A DNA stretch of 64,000 nt, taken from the NCBI GenBank assembly GCA_030681195.1, contig JAUXXJ010000004.1, positions 1 to 64,000 on the forward strand, written 5' to 3'. The notes below the pieces were generated by a model that worked only from the letters and a program-made list of their open reading frames with translations, searched no databases and was not told where the DNA came from. The stretch is from Rhodocyclaceae bacterium. GTDB taxonomy: Bacteria > Pseudomonadota > Gammaproteobacteria > Burkholderiales > Rhodocyclaceae. Made by a program: the position numbers and the translations under genes. Position 1 is the first letter of the stretch. Each line of letters opens with the position of its first letter. This document shows positions 51,639 through 60,271 of this stretch, in pieces.

Positions 51639-53096
51639 ATGGACTCCGCCCCGGAAATTGCCACGACGCTGCAGGCATGGTTACGGCATTTTGATGCCGT
51701 CCTGCCAGTGCCGACTTTTTGCTCAGGAAAAGAATGTGCAACGGAAGGAGGCATGGTGCGCGAAGTCTCCGCACCGCAAGATCCCGACACCCTCATTGCA
51801 GCCTTGGCCGCGCTTGCCGCCGAAGCACTGGCCCGCGATCGCAGCCTGTGGATCATCACCGCAGACGACAGTCTGCTGCCCGACCTGTCAAACGCCCTCG
51901 ATTTGCAGCTCCGCCCCTTGTGTCTGGTCATGCCGGGTGCTGACTATGCCGGGCGGATTACACTGCGCGCCACGCTATCGCTGCTGAAAAGCCGCCTCAC
52001 GCGCGCCGCAGCCGACAGCGAAGGCCCCGCCTGGTCGGCCATGCGCACCCGCCTGCAGGAACAGGATAGGCTCTGGCGCGCCAGCCTGGCCTGGAGCACC
52101 CGCGGTCTTGACCGTGAACCGCCCCCACCAGACATCGCCCGCCTTTACCCGGTCAGGATCGGGCCGGCCACTTTGGCCACCCAGTTGGCTACCCCGGCCG
52201 ACTGGGTAATATTGGCCGAACCGGGGCGCCTGTCCAGTAGCTACCGCATGAGTTGGCCCGGCGCGCAACTCACCCTATTGCTGGATACCGCAGTAATTCA
52301 CGGTTCCACGGCGCTGGCCTTTCTCGATGAAAACGCACAACTACGCGCGGAAATCGAAGTGCTCGGTCAGGAACTCGCCGAAATGGAGCTGGAACTCGCC
52401 ACGGCCCAAGGCGAACTCGCGCTGTTCAGCGAACGCTACCACGCACTGATCGCCGACCGCATTGCCGAGTTCGACCAGTTGCAGGCGGCACTCGCCCGCT
52501 ACCGCATGCAGCAGTCGCCGGATGACCCAGCACTCGAAAATGCCGCCCAATCCGCCGAAGCACGCGCCAAACAGTCCCGCCAGGAAAGTGAGTCCTTCCG
52601 CGAACAGCATGGCAAGGGCGCGCAGCAGGAAACTTTTTCGCCCAGCCAGGATCTGAAAAAACGCTTCCGACAACTGGCACAGAAGATTCACCCCGATCGC
52701 GCCCGCGATGAAAACGAGCGCGCCTGGCGCACCCAACTGATGACAGAAGCAAATCGCGCCTATCGTGCTGGCGATACCGCCGCACTGGATGAACTGCTGG
52801 CGCTCTGGCAGGAAGGTCGCGCGGCAAAGGCGCCGATGTCAGCCGAACAGATGACCCGTGTCTCAAGCGCCACCGGACTCACCCAGCAGGCCACGCGCAT
52901 CCGCTTGCGTATTCGCGAGATTTCAGCCGAACTGGATCGCCTCTACAGTTCCAAGCTGTATGAACTGTTTTCGGCATCGCGCATGGCCGCTCGTCAGGGG
53001 CGCGATCTGCTGGCAGAGATTGTCGAGCGACTCGAATCGCAAATCGACGCCGCACGCGCGGCGCTCGACCAACAAGAAGTAGCAGAAGCCGCCTAA
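51639..53096 (+). CDS. J-domain protein with coiled coil
   Basis: A 485-residue protein of unknown role. The N-terminal 230 residues are not recognised. A coiled coil (about 230-300, ENAQLRAEIEVLGQELAEMELELATAQGELALF) precedes a J domain at about 335-395 with HPD near 350 (RQLAQKIHPDRARDENERAWRTQLMTEANRAY), so it should stimulate an Hsp70; a helical tail follows. The start is uncertain: the first ATG (51639) has no ribosome-binding site, and a repeat copy lies within codons 19-27. An alternative is ATG 51753 or GTG 51756, with AAGGAG just upstream. The last stop overlaps the convergent gene. Confidence 0.75.
   Translation: MDSAPEIATTLQAWLRHFDAVLPVPTFCSGKECATEGGMVREVSAPQDPDTLIAALAALAAEALARDRSLWIITADDSLLPDLSNALDLQLRPLCLVMPGADYAGRITLRATLSLLKSRLTRAAADSEGPAWSAMRTRLQEQDRLWRASLAWSTRGLDREPPPPDIARLYPVRIGPATLATQLATPADWVILAEPGRLSSSYRMSWPGAQLTLLLDTAVIHGSTALAFLDENAQLRAEIEVLGQELAEMELELATAQGELALFSERYHALIADRIAEFDQLQAALARYRMQQSPDDPALENAAQSAEARAKQSRQESESFREQHGKGAQQETFSPSQDLKKRFRQLAQKIHPDRARDENERAWRTQLMTEANRAYRAGDTAALDELLALWQEGRAAKAPMSAEQMTRVSSATGLTQQATRIRLRIREISAELDRLYSSKLYELFSASRMAARQGRDLLAEIVERLESQIDAARAALDQQEVAEAA
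51695..51719 (-). repeat. Dispersed repeat at the 5' end of the J-domain gene
   Basis: 23 of 25 bases match; reads AVLPVPTF if the upstream start is used, otherwise lies in the leader. Confidence 0.74.
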
Positions 53097-53974
53097 AGTT
53101 CGATTTCAAGGCCCTCGCGGGCCAGCATCACTTCGAATGGCAAGCCGGGATGACGTGACAAGGCTTCGGCAAACACCTTTTCAAGGTCATCATCGCTACG
53201 GGTCGGTTCGTGATGTGTGCACACCAACCGTTTCGCCCCCACCTGCTGCGCCATGGCGAAAGCATGATCGAACGTGCCATGACCCCAACCGATTTTTGGA
53301 GGATATTCGGCCATCGTATAAGCGGAATCGCACACCAGGAGATCGACCTTGCCGATCGCCGCTTGCAGTTCGGCCTGGCGCAAATCCATCATGCCCTGAT
53401 AGTCGGCATATTCCGAATCTTCCGGCTTATAAATATTGAGCCAGGGCTCATGGTCGCCGGTAAAGAACATGGCCTTGCCATTGCTCTCGACCCGGTAGCC
53501 CAGATCGGTCACCGGATGGTTCATCAATACCGGCGTCACTGTGGCATCGCCAATGCTCACCGGTTGGCCCACGGTCAGCGTCTCGTATTCGATGCCCGCC
53601 TTGAGTTCCGCTTCGCGGATCGGGAAATAGCTGTACTGCATCTGGACATCCATCACCTGCTGGATGCCCTGCATGCTCACAATGTCGTAAGCACCATGAA
53701 TGCGCACCTTGTTGCCGGGAATGTAGAGGGGAACAAAGAATGGCAACCCCTGGATGTGGTCCCAATGCGTGTGGGTAATAAAAATATTGGCAGTGACTGG
53801 CAACCGGGCAAGCAGCGTCTGGGCCAGCGGGAAAATGCCGGTACCAGCATCGAGAATGATCAGGCTGTCGTCATCGCTGCGCACCTCAATACAGGTAGTA
53901 TTACCACCGTAGCGCACCGTCTTCGGCCCCGGCGAAGCAATCGAACCGCGCACGCCCCACATCTTGACTTTCAT
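53093..53974 (-). CDS. Metallo-beta-lactamase fold hydrolase
   Basis: A 293-residue MBL-fold protein. GGNTTCIEVRSDDDSLIILDAGTGI opens the fold; THTHWDHIQG is the metal-binding HxHxDH motif, FTGDHEP and CDSAYT supply more ligands, and CTHHEPTRSDDDLE is the last. Resembles cyclic-nucleotide phosphodiesterase or RNase Z-like hydrolases; substrate unknown. Its ATG overlaps the HDOD stop by one base, so the two may form a signalling unit. Confidence 0.85.
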   Translation of the reverse strand: MKVKMWGVRGSIASPGPKTVRYGGNTTCIEVRSDDDSLIILDAGTGIFPLAQTLLARLPVTANIFITHTHWDHIQGLPFFVPLYIPGNKVRIHGAYDIVSMQGIQQVMDVQMQYSYFPIREAELKAGIEYETLTVGQPVSIGDATVTPVLMNHPVTDLGYRVESNGKAMFFTGDHEPWLNIYKPEDSEYADYQGMMDLRQAELQAAIGKVDLLVCDSAYTMAEYPPKIGWGHGTFDHAFAMAQQVGAKRLVCTHHEPTRSDDDLEKVFAEALSRHPGLPFEVMLAREGLEIEL

Positions 53975-54849
53975 CAGGCCGCCCTTTCCGTACCGATTTG
54001 TGCAAAGGACTGTGCGTCTTCGACGATCTTTTCCAGGCTGCCTACCTTGGCCACAATCGCCTCGAAATCGTCACCGAAACGCGCCGGAATGCGAGTGAGT
54101 TCTTCCTCGCGCCACGGGTTGCCGGCATCGCCGAAGGCGTGTTTGCGGCAAATAATGTCGGCCATGCGCAGGCAATCTCCCATCGCGGTAGGCTCAACGT
54201 CTTCCTTGTGGTGATCACGAATGCACTCCACCAGACTATCAGCAAACTGCCACCGTTTTGCCAGCAGCGCACCCACATACGCATGGTCTGCACCGATATG
54301 CTCCTGCTCGGCAAGGTAAAGCGGTTTTTCGAAGTCAGCCGCACTTGCCAGGGCCTTCATGAACTCCACTGACATGAACTGGGCAAACACCACCTTGCCG
54401 AAGTCGTGCAGCAGGCCAGCGATATAACAGTCGGTAGGATCCAGTTCGGCGCGCGCATATTTTTCGCACAGGATGCGCGCCACGGCAGCCACCGTCAGCG
54501 AGTGCAACAGGTAGCGCTGAATGTCAAAGCCCGTGGTACTGAAGCGCGGCAAAATACCGACCGCCGCGAATGACAATGCCAGGTTCTTGATCGTGTTGAT
54601 GCCGAGATAGACGACCGACTGGCCGACCGAGGCAATCTTGCTCGGCAGTCCGTAGTAGGCCGAATTGATAACCCGCAGGATCTTCATCGTCATCACCGGA
54701 TCCTTCTCGATGACGCCGACCAGATCTTTGGGGAGGCAGTTGATGTTGCGCGTCATCTCGAGAATCGACTGCACGCTCTTGGGAAAGGCGGGCATCCGCT
54801 CGACGGCGGTCATCAGCTTACGTTCAAGTTCCGGGGTGAGTTGTGACAT
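53974..54849 (-). CDS. HDOD domain signalling protein
   Basis: A 291-residue protein consisting of one HDOD domain (about 15-215): RMPAFPKSVQSILEMTRNINCLPKDLVGVIEKDPVMTMKILRVINSAYYG, then GLLHDFGKVV and HIGADHAYVGALLAKRW. HDOD proteins are related to HD hydrolases and often lack activity; they act in signalling. First gene of a two-gene unit with the metallo-hydrolase. Confidence 0.88.
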   Translation of the reverse strand: MSQLTPELERKLMTAVERMPAFPKSVQSILEMTRNINCLPKDLVGVIEKDPVMTMKILRVINSAYYGLPSKIASVGQSVVYLGINTIKNLALSFAAVGILPRFSTTGFDIQRYLLHSLTVAAVARILCEKYARAELDPTDCYIAGLLHDFGKVVFAQFMSVEFMKALASAADFEKPLYLAEQEHIGADHAYVGALLAKRWQFADSLVECIRDHHKEDVEPTAMGDCLRMADIICRKHAFGDAGNPWREEELTRIPARFGDDFEAIVAKVGSLEKIVEDAQSFAQIGTERAA

Positions 54850-54897
54850 CGCGTGACGACCTGTAAGGGATGACCGGCTGATTATATCGACGTGCTT

Positions 54898-55773
54898 TCA
54901 GGCCGGGGCGACGCGTTCGTAGTAGCGTGCGCGATAGAGCAAACGCCGCTTTTCGGCTGTTTCGGTAAAGCCGCTGCGATCATGCAAGACATTGTTGCAG
55001 ACCAACCCCATGCCGGGCTCAAGGCGACCACGCAACGTCCATTGCGCCGGCATCGCCAGAATGCGCTCAAGCGCCTCGCGGGCCGCGGCCGTGGCCGCAT
55101 GCCAGGCAATACTGACCGTCCGGGCCGTATAGCGCATGTGCAAGCTGCCATCGGCATTCACTGAAAATACCGGGCCGGGCTGCTCGGCACGCGCGACCCC
55201 ATCATCCTCCATGCGCGGCGGAATTGTCATCGCATCCGGGGCAGACAGGGCGCGGATGTAATCCGGGTTTTCATCGCGTAACAGAATGTAGGCGATGTCG
55301 TGATCGAGCAACTGGTTGTCGCCGCCGCTCGCCGCGCTTTGTACGCAATGCAGGATCAAGCCCCGGATGGTGCGCGCCGGCAGGTTGTAGTAGCCATCGG
55401 TATGCCAGCGGATCGGCTTGTCGGTGTAAGGGATGAACTCCTTGCGCTCGCCGCGCTGCTCGGCACCAACAACGGACAGCGGGGAGATACCGTCGTTATC
55501 TGTCAGCCAATGGCCATCCAGGGTATGCAAGCCAAGCTGTGCGCCCAGCTTGCGCGGGATGTCCTTATCGGGATCGCTGCCGGTCTTGCCGATGTAGACC
55601 GCCATATTGCAACGGGCATTGAGCGCGATCAGTTGCTCCCGCTCGACAGGCGTCAGGGCACGCGGATCATCCAGTTCAACGACAATATCTTCAATGCGAC
55701 GCGGTGCCTGGTCGAGCTTGCGCTCACGCCATATCGCATAAGCAGCGGCATCGTCGAGATCAAAAGCGGACAT
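54898..55773 (-). CDS. TauD/TfdA-like non-haem iron dioxygenase
   Basis: A 291-residue 2-oxoglutarate/Fe(II)-type enzyme. Metal ligands: WHTDGYYN (H-x-D) and distal histidine in CNNVLHDRSGF; downstream RRLLYRARYY has the oxoglutarate-binding arginine. Close relatives act on carnitine, taurine or other sulfonates; position beside the dsr cluster makes an organosulfur substrate conceivable, but that is inference. ATG 55773 lies eight bases after the upstream gene's stop. Confidence 0.8.
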   Translation of the reverse strand: MSAFDLDDAAAYAIWRERKLDQAPRRIEDIVVELDDPRALTPVEREQLIALNARCNMAVYIGKTGSDPDKDIPRKLGAQLGLHTLDGHWLTDNDGISPLSVVGAEQRGERKEFIPYTDKPIRWHTDGYYNLPARTIRGLILHCVQSAASGGDNQLLDHDIAYILLRDENPDYIRALSAPDAMTIPPRMEDDGVARAEQPGPVFSVNADGSLHMRYTARTVSIAWHAATAAAREALERILAMPAQWTLRGRLEPGMGLVCNNVLHDRSGFTETAEKRRLLYRARYYERVAPA

Positions 55774-55780
55774 ACGACGC

Positions 55781-56389
55781 TCAGTCAATCGAGCCGCGCA
55801 GATCCTGGCGGCGTTGACTCTGCGCCTGATCGGGATCGAACAGGCCGGCAAGGGTTTTATTGATCATCTTCAGCGCTTCAGGGGCCTCGATATCCATGGC
55901 CTGATCGACGACCCATAGTTTGTCCTTCTCCGGCAGCACATCACGCAGGCAGGCCGCAAAGAAGCGTTTAAAACCGAAGTCCGGTCCATTCTCATCGTAA
56001 CCAAACTCGGCATATTCACCGCCGCGCTGGTTGAACAGCGTAAGGAAATGCTGCTGGCTTTCACCCAGCACCGCCTCGCCGAGGAGCATGATGCGATTCT
56101 CCTCGACAAAGCGCGCGATGTTCTGAGCCAGCGAGGTTGTGAACTCAACGCGCTCGGCTTCGTCCAGTTCGCGATAGGCAATCCGATCGGCGGACATCGC
56201 CAGAAAAACCAGAAACTCGCAGACGAAATCGAAATAGGGGCGGCCAATATCAATCTCGTAATCGGCTTTGCGCATGCGCTTGATCGACTCGATGGCGAGC
56301 TTCCAAGCCAGCACAGCGACCACCGAGGCCAACGTCGCGGCGGAGCGCTGGCCTTTGGTGTGAAACTTGGTTTTGAGGCGGATGGCCAT
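55781..56389 (-). CDS. Conserved hypothetical protein in the dsr-flanking cluster
   Basis: A 202-residue, mostly helical protein that I do not recognise. MAIRLKTKFHTKGQRSAATLASVVAVLAWKLAIESIKRMRKA begins with a possible membrane-associated helix; aromatic, acidic segments follow (FDFVCEFLVFLAMSADRIAYRELDEAERVEF). No catalytic motif is evident. A repeat copy sits in its leader, between it and the DsrC-like gene. Confidence 0.6.
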   Translation of the reverse strand: MAIRLKTKFHTKGQRSAATLASVVAVLAWKLAIESIKRMRKADYEIDIGRPYFDFVCEFLVFLAMSADRIAYRELDEAERVEFTTSLAQNIARFVEENRIMLLGEAVLGESQQHFLTLFNQRGGEYAEFGYDENGPDFGFKRFFAACLRDVLPEKDKLWVVDQAMDIEAPEALKMINKTLAGLFDPDQAQSQRRQDLRGSID

Positions 56390-56396
56390 GTTTTAG

Positions 56397-56421
56397 TGCC
56401 GTCTCGCCAGTGCCGACTTTT
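56397..56421 (-). repeat. Dispersed 25-bp repeat downstream of the DsrC-like gene
   Basis: 23 of 25 bases match. In the gap between the DsrC-like stop (56446) and the ATG at 56389. Confidence 0.76.
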
Positions 56422-56445
56422 GCCAGCACCGAGGAGGCGGTGGGC

Positions 56446-56784
56446 TCAATATCCGCCCTTGCCCTTCGGCTGCGGCAGGCCGGCCAAACGGCAACCCTGC
56501 TTGGCAGCACCGCCATCGGGGAAGAGATCGAACATCAGCTTGTTGTCCGCCTCAGGCATGTCGCCCTCGTCCTGCAGGCCCTTGATCAGATTGCGCAGAT
56601 TGGGCGTATGGCCTTCTTCCTGATACTTCTGGCGCAGGTAGTTGATGACTTTCCGGTGTTGATCGGTCAGTTCGATGCTCTCGGCAGCAGCAAACGCGGC
56701 CGTGGCTTCCTCGCTGAAATCAGGCTCTAGCAGATAGCCATAGTCGTCCACTTCTTTTTCTTCGCCGTTGATGACAATGCTCAT
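56446..56784 (-). CDS. DsrC/TusE-like protein lacking the last cysteine
   Basis: A 112-residue DsrC-fold protein: NGEEKEVDDYGYLLEPDFSEEATAAFAAAESIELTDQHRKVINYLRQKYQEEGHTPNLRNLIKGL, ending CRLAGLPQPKGKGGY. True DsrC (dsrC in this window) has C98 and C109; here C98 is kept and position 109 is lysine. TusE keeps only the last one. So the trisulfide chemistry of DsrC should be impossible, and a binding or regulatory role is more likely, as suggested in the literature for DsrC-like proteins without the full pair. Divergent from dsrA. Confidence 0.85.
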   Translation of the reverse strand: MSIVINGEEKEVDDYGYLLEPDFSEEATAAFAAAESIELTDQHRKVINYLRQKYQEEGHTPNLRNLIKGLQDEGDMPEADNKLMFDLFPDGGAAKQGCRLAGLPQPKGKGGY

Positions 56785-56837
56785 GGATTTCCTCCTTTGA
56801 TGGATGTTAGGGTTGATCTTTTGGATTCATTCTAGCG

Positions 56838-57077
56838 TCAGGACTGCTCATCCGCCTGCACAGCAGAAAGTTGTTGCTTCGACCAGGTCGCCATCACCTC
56901 GGCCCAGTGACCGGCCGTCACCGGGTCGATATCGAAGATCGTGAACCGACGATGCTCACGGATGCGCAAGCGCAGCACCGCCATACCGCCGGCCTCGAAC
57001 TCGACCTGCTGCAGCTCGATCTCCTGATTGCCGACCGGCACACGAAACTTGTCGAGGCTGGTAATCTTGTTGTCCAC
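56838..57077 (-). CDS. Hypothetical protein, 79 residues
   Basis: Not recognised. A beta-rich core (QEIELQQVEFEAGGMAVLRLRIREHRRFTIFDIDPVTAGHWAEVMATWSKQQL) with a C-terminal helix. First gene of the leftward cluster facing dsrA, 53 bases before the DsrC-like gene. Confidence 0.6.
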   Translation of the reverse strand: MDNKITSLDKFRVPVGNQEIELQQVEFEAGGMAVLRLRIREHRRFTIFDIDPVTAGHWAEVMATWSKQQLSAVQADEQS

Positions 57078-57190
57078 GCTGACGTCGCTTTCTTTAGGGT
57101 AATGGGCTGGTATTCAGGTAGGGGCGGACTATCGCATCGCAAGCCCGTGGAAGCCATCACCGAGTCGGGGGGCAGCAACTACTCCTTTCG

Positions 57191-57229
57191 GGTAGGTTCC
57201 CCTAATCCGTCAGTTGGGGCTATCCTACC
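57191..57229. promoter_or_regulatory. Interrupted inverted repeat upstream of dsrA
   Basis: GGTAGG-TT-CCCC and GGGG-CTAT-CCTACC face each other around a 13-base centre, in the 264-base gap between the divergent clusters. Possible operator or leader stem-loop for dsr. No confident -35/-10 pair was found in 57078-57341. Confidence 0.4.
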
Positions 57230-57341
57230 GGCCAGAGGTATGGCGCACCGATAAGCGTTGACCGGATAATTCACCAAAATTCGGAACTGGCCGCGCGCCA
57301 CGCGAACAGTTCCCCTAACAGCCACACTTTGAGGAGACAAC

Positions 57342-58640
57342 ATGGCCAAACAGCCTCACGCTACCCCTATGCTTGACCAGCTCGAAACCGGCCCCTGGCC
57401 CAGCTTCGTGACGGGTCTCAAGCGTCTAGCCAAGGACAAGGATTACGTCGTCGACCTGCTCGGCCATCTGGAGCACTCCTACACGACCCGCAAGGGTTAC
57501 TGGAAGGGTGGCACGGTCGGCGTGTTCGGTTATGGCGGCGGCGTCATTCCCCGTTTCACCGAAATCAAGAATGAGAAAGGTGAACCCACCTTCAAGGATG
57601 CGGCCGAATTCCACACCATCCGCATCATGCCCCCCCCCGGCATGCACTACGATACCGACACTCTGCGTAAGTTCTGCGACATCTGGGAAAAGCACGGCTC
57701 TGGCCTGATCGCCCTGCATGGCCAGTCCGGCGACATCATGCTGCAGGGTTGCACCACCGAAAACGTCCAGAAGGCCTGGGACGAGATCAACGAAATGGGC
57801 TTCGACATGGGTGGCGCTGGTCCGGCCGTCCGTACCGCCATGTCCTGCGTGGGTGCCGCACGTTGCGAGCAGTCCTGCTACGACGAAGCGCAAGCCCACC
57901 AGAAGATCGTCAATCAGTTCCTCGACGATATCCATCGTCCGGCCCTGCCCTACAAGTTCAAGTTCAAGTTCTCTGGCTGCGGCAACGACTGCATGAACGC
58001 CATCCAGCGCGCCGACATGGCCGTGATCGGTACCTGGCGTGACAACATCAAGACCGACGATGCTTTGGGCAAGAAGTGGTTTGCCAAGCACGGCATGAAC
58101 GAACTGGTCAATGACGTCATCGGCATGTGCCCGACCCGTGCCCTGCAGATCAAGGACACCAAGGATGTGCGCAAAGATGCCCACGTTTCTGCCGTCGCCC
58201 TGAACGACAGCCAGTCGCTCGAAATCGACAACAAGGATTGCGTGCGCTGCATGCACTGCCTCAACGTCATGACCGGTGCCCTCAATGTGGGCAACGACAA
58301 GGGTGCCACCATCCTCGTCGGCGGCCACAGCCACCTGAAGATTGGCGCTACGATGGGTACCGTCGTGGTTCCTTTCATCTCGCTCAAGAAGGACGAGGAC
58401 TACGAGCAGCTCGTCGAGTTGGCCCAGACCATGATCGATTTCTTCGCCGAAAACGCCCTCGAGCACGAGCGCACCGGCGAGATGATCGAGCGTATCGGCT
58501 TGGTCAACTTCCTTGAAGGTGTCGGCCTGGAGGTCGATGCCAACATGGTCACCAACCCGCGTATGAACCCCTACGTTCGTACCGATGGCTGGGACGAAGA
58601 AGTCGCCAAAATCAACGCCAAGAAGAAGGCAGCGGCCTAA
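57342..58640 (+). CDS. dsrA: Dissimilatory sulfite reductase alpha subunit, reverse type
   Basis: Catalytic subunit (432 residues) of the sirohaem sulfite reductase; with dsrEFH and dsrL present it should work backwards, oxidising sulfide or persulfide sulfur to sulfite. Sirohaem/Fe-S ligands: C-x5-C (CVGAARC) and C-x3-C (CGNDC) around 170-215. A ferredoxin-like insert DNKDCVRCMHCLNVM follows near 300, with the C-terminal part typical of DsrA. First gene of the rightward dsr cluster; GAGGAG lies before the ATG. Confidence 0.97.
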   Translation: MAKQPHATPMLDQLETGPWPSFVTGLKRLAKDKDYVVDLLGHLEHSYTTRKGYWKGGTVGVFGYGGGVIPRFTEIKNEKGEPTFKDAAEFHTIRIMPPPGMHYDTDTLRKFCDIWEKHGSGLIALHGQSGDIMLQGCTTENVQKAWDEINEMGFDMGGAGPAVRTAMSCVGAARCEQSCYDEAQAHQKIVNQFLDDIHRPALPYKFKFKFSGCGNDCMNAIQRADMAVIGTWRDNIKTDDALGKKWFAKHGMNELVNDVIGMCPTRALQIKDTKDVRKDAHVSAVALNDSQSLEIDNKDCVRCMHCLNVMTGALNVGNDKGATILVGGHSHLKIGATMGTVVVPFISLKKDEDYEQLVELAQTMIDFFAENALEHERTGEMIERIGLVNFLEGVGLEVDANMVTNPRMNPYVRTDGWDEEVAKINAKKKAAA

Positions 58641-58656
58641 GTTATCTCACTGGGCC

Positions 58657-58728
58657 GCATCACCATCGGTAGCAAACCTGACCGTTACCGGACCTCATGC
58701 GAGGTTCGGTCTACGGCCAAGGTGATGC
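58657..58728 (+). other. Nested RNA stem-loop between dsrA and dsrB
   Basis: Outer arms GCATCACC (58657-58664) and GGTGATGC (58721-58728) enclose an inner ten-base stem ACCGGACCTC / GAGGTTCGGT (58687-58710, loop ATGC, one G-T pair). No T-run follows, so it is not a simple terminator. Could stabilise or process the mRNA. Confidence 0.55.
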
Positions 58729-58777
58729 CCCTACTTTAGTAGCGACAATTCATAACGATTATTTGCGGAGACGATTC

Positions 58778-59851
58778 ATGGCACAACCTCAGATGCGCAA
58801 ACCTGTCGAGTACTTCCTCGACAACAAGAAATACCTCCACCCGAAGTTTGCTGCCAACTATGGCAACTGGAAAACGCACGACCGTCCGCGTCCCGGCGTC
58901 CTGCATCACATATCCAACACCGGCGACCAGGTTTGGTCCGTGCGTGCCGGTACCCAGCGTCAGATGGACGTTCATACCATCCGTTTGCTATGCGACATCG
59001 CCGACAAGTTTGCCGAAGGCCGCGTCCGCTTCACCATCCGCTCCAACATCGAGTACATCCTCTCCGAGGAAAGCAAGGTTGCCCCGCTGATCGCCGAACT
59101 CGAGAAGAACGGCTTCCCTGTCGGTGGTACTGGTAACTCCGTATCAATGGTGGCCCACACTCAGGGCTGGCTGCACTGTGACATCCCCGGCACCGACGCT
59201 TCTGGCGTGGTCAAGTCGATGATGGATGTGCTCTACGACGAGTTCAAGAACGAAGACATGCCGAACCGCGTGCGCCTCTCGACTTCCTGCTGCGAAATCA
59301 ACTGCGGTGGTCAAGCTGACATCGCCGTGATCATCCAGCACACCAAGCCGCCGAAGATCAACCATGACCTCGTCGCCAACGTCTGCGAGCGTCCTGCGGT
59401 GGTGGCTCGTTGCCCAGTCGCTGCGATCCGTCCCGCCCTGGTGAATGGCAAGCCCTCCCTGGAAGTCGATGAGAAGAAGTGCATCTGCTGCGGCGCCTGC
59501 TATCCCCCCTGCCCCCCGATGCAGATCAACGATCCCGAGCATTCGAAGCTGGCGATCTGGGTGGGTGGCAAGAACTCCAACGCCCGCTCCAAGCCGACCT
59601 TCCACAAGATGGTTGCCTCCGGCCTGCCGAACAACGCACCGCGTTGGCCCGAGGTCAACGAAGTCGTCAAGCGCATCCTGATGGCCTACAAGGCTGACGC
59701 CCGTCCGTGGGAGCGCATGGCCGACTGGATCGACCGTATCGGTTGGCCCCGTTTCTTCGAAAAGACCGACCTGCCCTTCACCAAGTACATGATTGACGAC
59801 TGGCGCGGCAGCCGCTACAACCTGAACGCCTCGGCTCACGTTCGTTTCTGA
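58778..59851 (+). CDS. dsrB: Dissimilatory sulfite reductase beta subunit, reverse type
   Basis: A 357-residue partner of DsrA. RLSTSCCEINCGG and NVCERPAVVARCPVAAIRP hold the cluster region; KKCICCGACYPPCPPMQ is the ferredoxin-like insert. ATG 58778, with GGAG eight bases upstream, is preferred over upstream in-frame starts. Separated from dsrA by 137 bases with a strong stem-loop, an unusually long gap. Confidence 0.97.
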   Translation: MAQPQMRKPVEYFLDNKKYLHPKFAANYGNWKTHDRPRPGVLHHISNTGDQVWSVRAGTQRQMDVHTIRLLCDIADKFAEGRVRFTIRSNIEYILSEESKVAPLIAELEKNGFPVGGTGNSVSMVAHTQGWLHCDIPGTDASGVVKSMMDVLYDEFKNEDMPNRVRLSTSCCEINCGGQADIAVIIQHTKPPKINHDLVANVCERPAVVARCPVAAIRPALVNGKPSLEVDEKKCICCGACYPPCPPMQINDPEHSKLAIWVGGKNSNARSKPTFHKMVASGLPNNAPRWPEVNEVVKRILMAYKADARPWERMADWIDRIGWPRFFEKTDLPFTKYMIDDWRGSRYNLNASAHVRF

Positions 59852-59864
59852 GGATCAAGACAAC

Positions 59865-60257
59865 ATGAAGTTTGCCATTCTGATTAACGAAGGCCCCTAT
59901 ACGCACCAGGCCTCCGACACGGCTTTCCACTTCGCGAAAGCCGTGCTGGCCCGGGGTCACGAAATTTTCCGCGTGTTCTTCTATCACGACGGCGTCAACA
60001 ACGCCACGCGGCTGACCACGCCGCCGCAGGACGACCGCAATATCGTCGACCGCTGGTCCAAGCTGGCCACGGGCAGCGAACTCGACATGGTCGTTTGTGT
60101 CGCGGCAGCCCAGCGTCGCGGCATCGTCGATGACGGCGAGATGAAGCGCAACGGCAAGGATGCCACCAACCTGGCCCCAGGCTTCCGTATCTCCGGCCTC
60201 GGCCAACTGGTCGAAGCTGGTATCCAGGCCGACCGTATCGTTGTATTCGGCGATTGA
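59865..60257 (+). CDS. dsrE: Sulfurtransferase subunit DsrE
   Basis: A 130-residue subunit of the DsrEFH sulfur relay complex that passes persulfide sulfur to DsrC. The acceptor cysteine is at position 78 (DMVVCVAAAQRRG), the same number as in Allochromatium DsrE. Presence of dsrEFH is a mark of sulfur-oxidising Dsr systems. Fourteen bases after dsrB. Confidence 0.95.
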   Translation: MKFAILINEGPYTHQASDTAFHFAKAVLARGHEIFRVFFYHDGVNNATRLTTPPQDDRNIVDRWSKLATGSELDMVVCVAAAQRRGIVDDGEMKRNGKDATNLAPGFRISGLGQLVEAGIQADRIVVFGD

Positions 60258-60271
60258 TGGGAGACGACACG

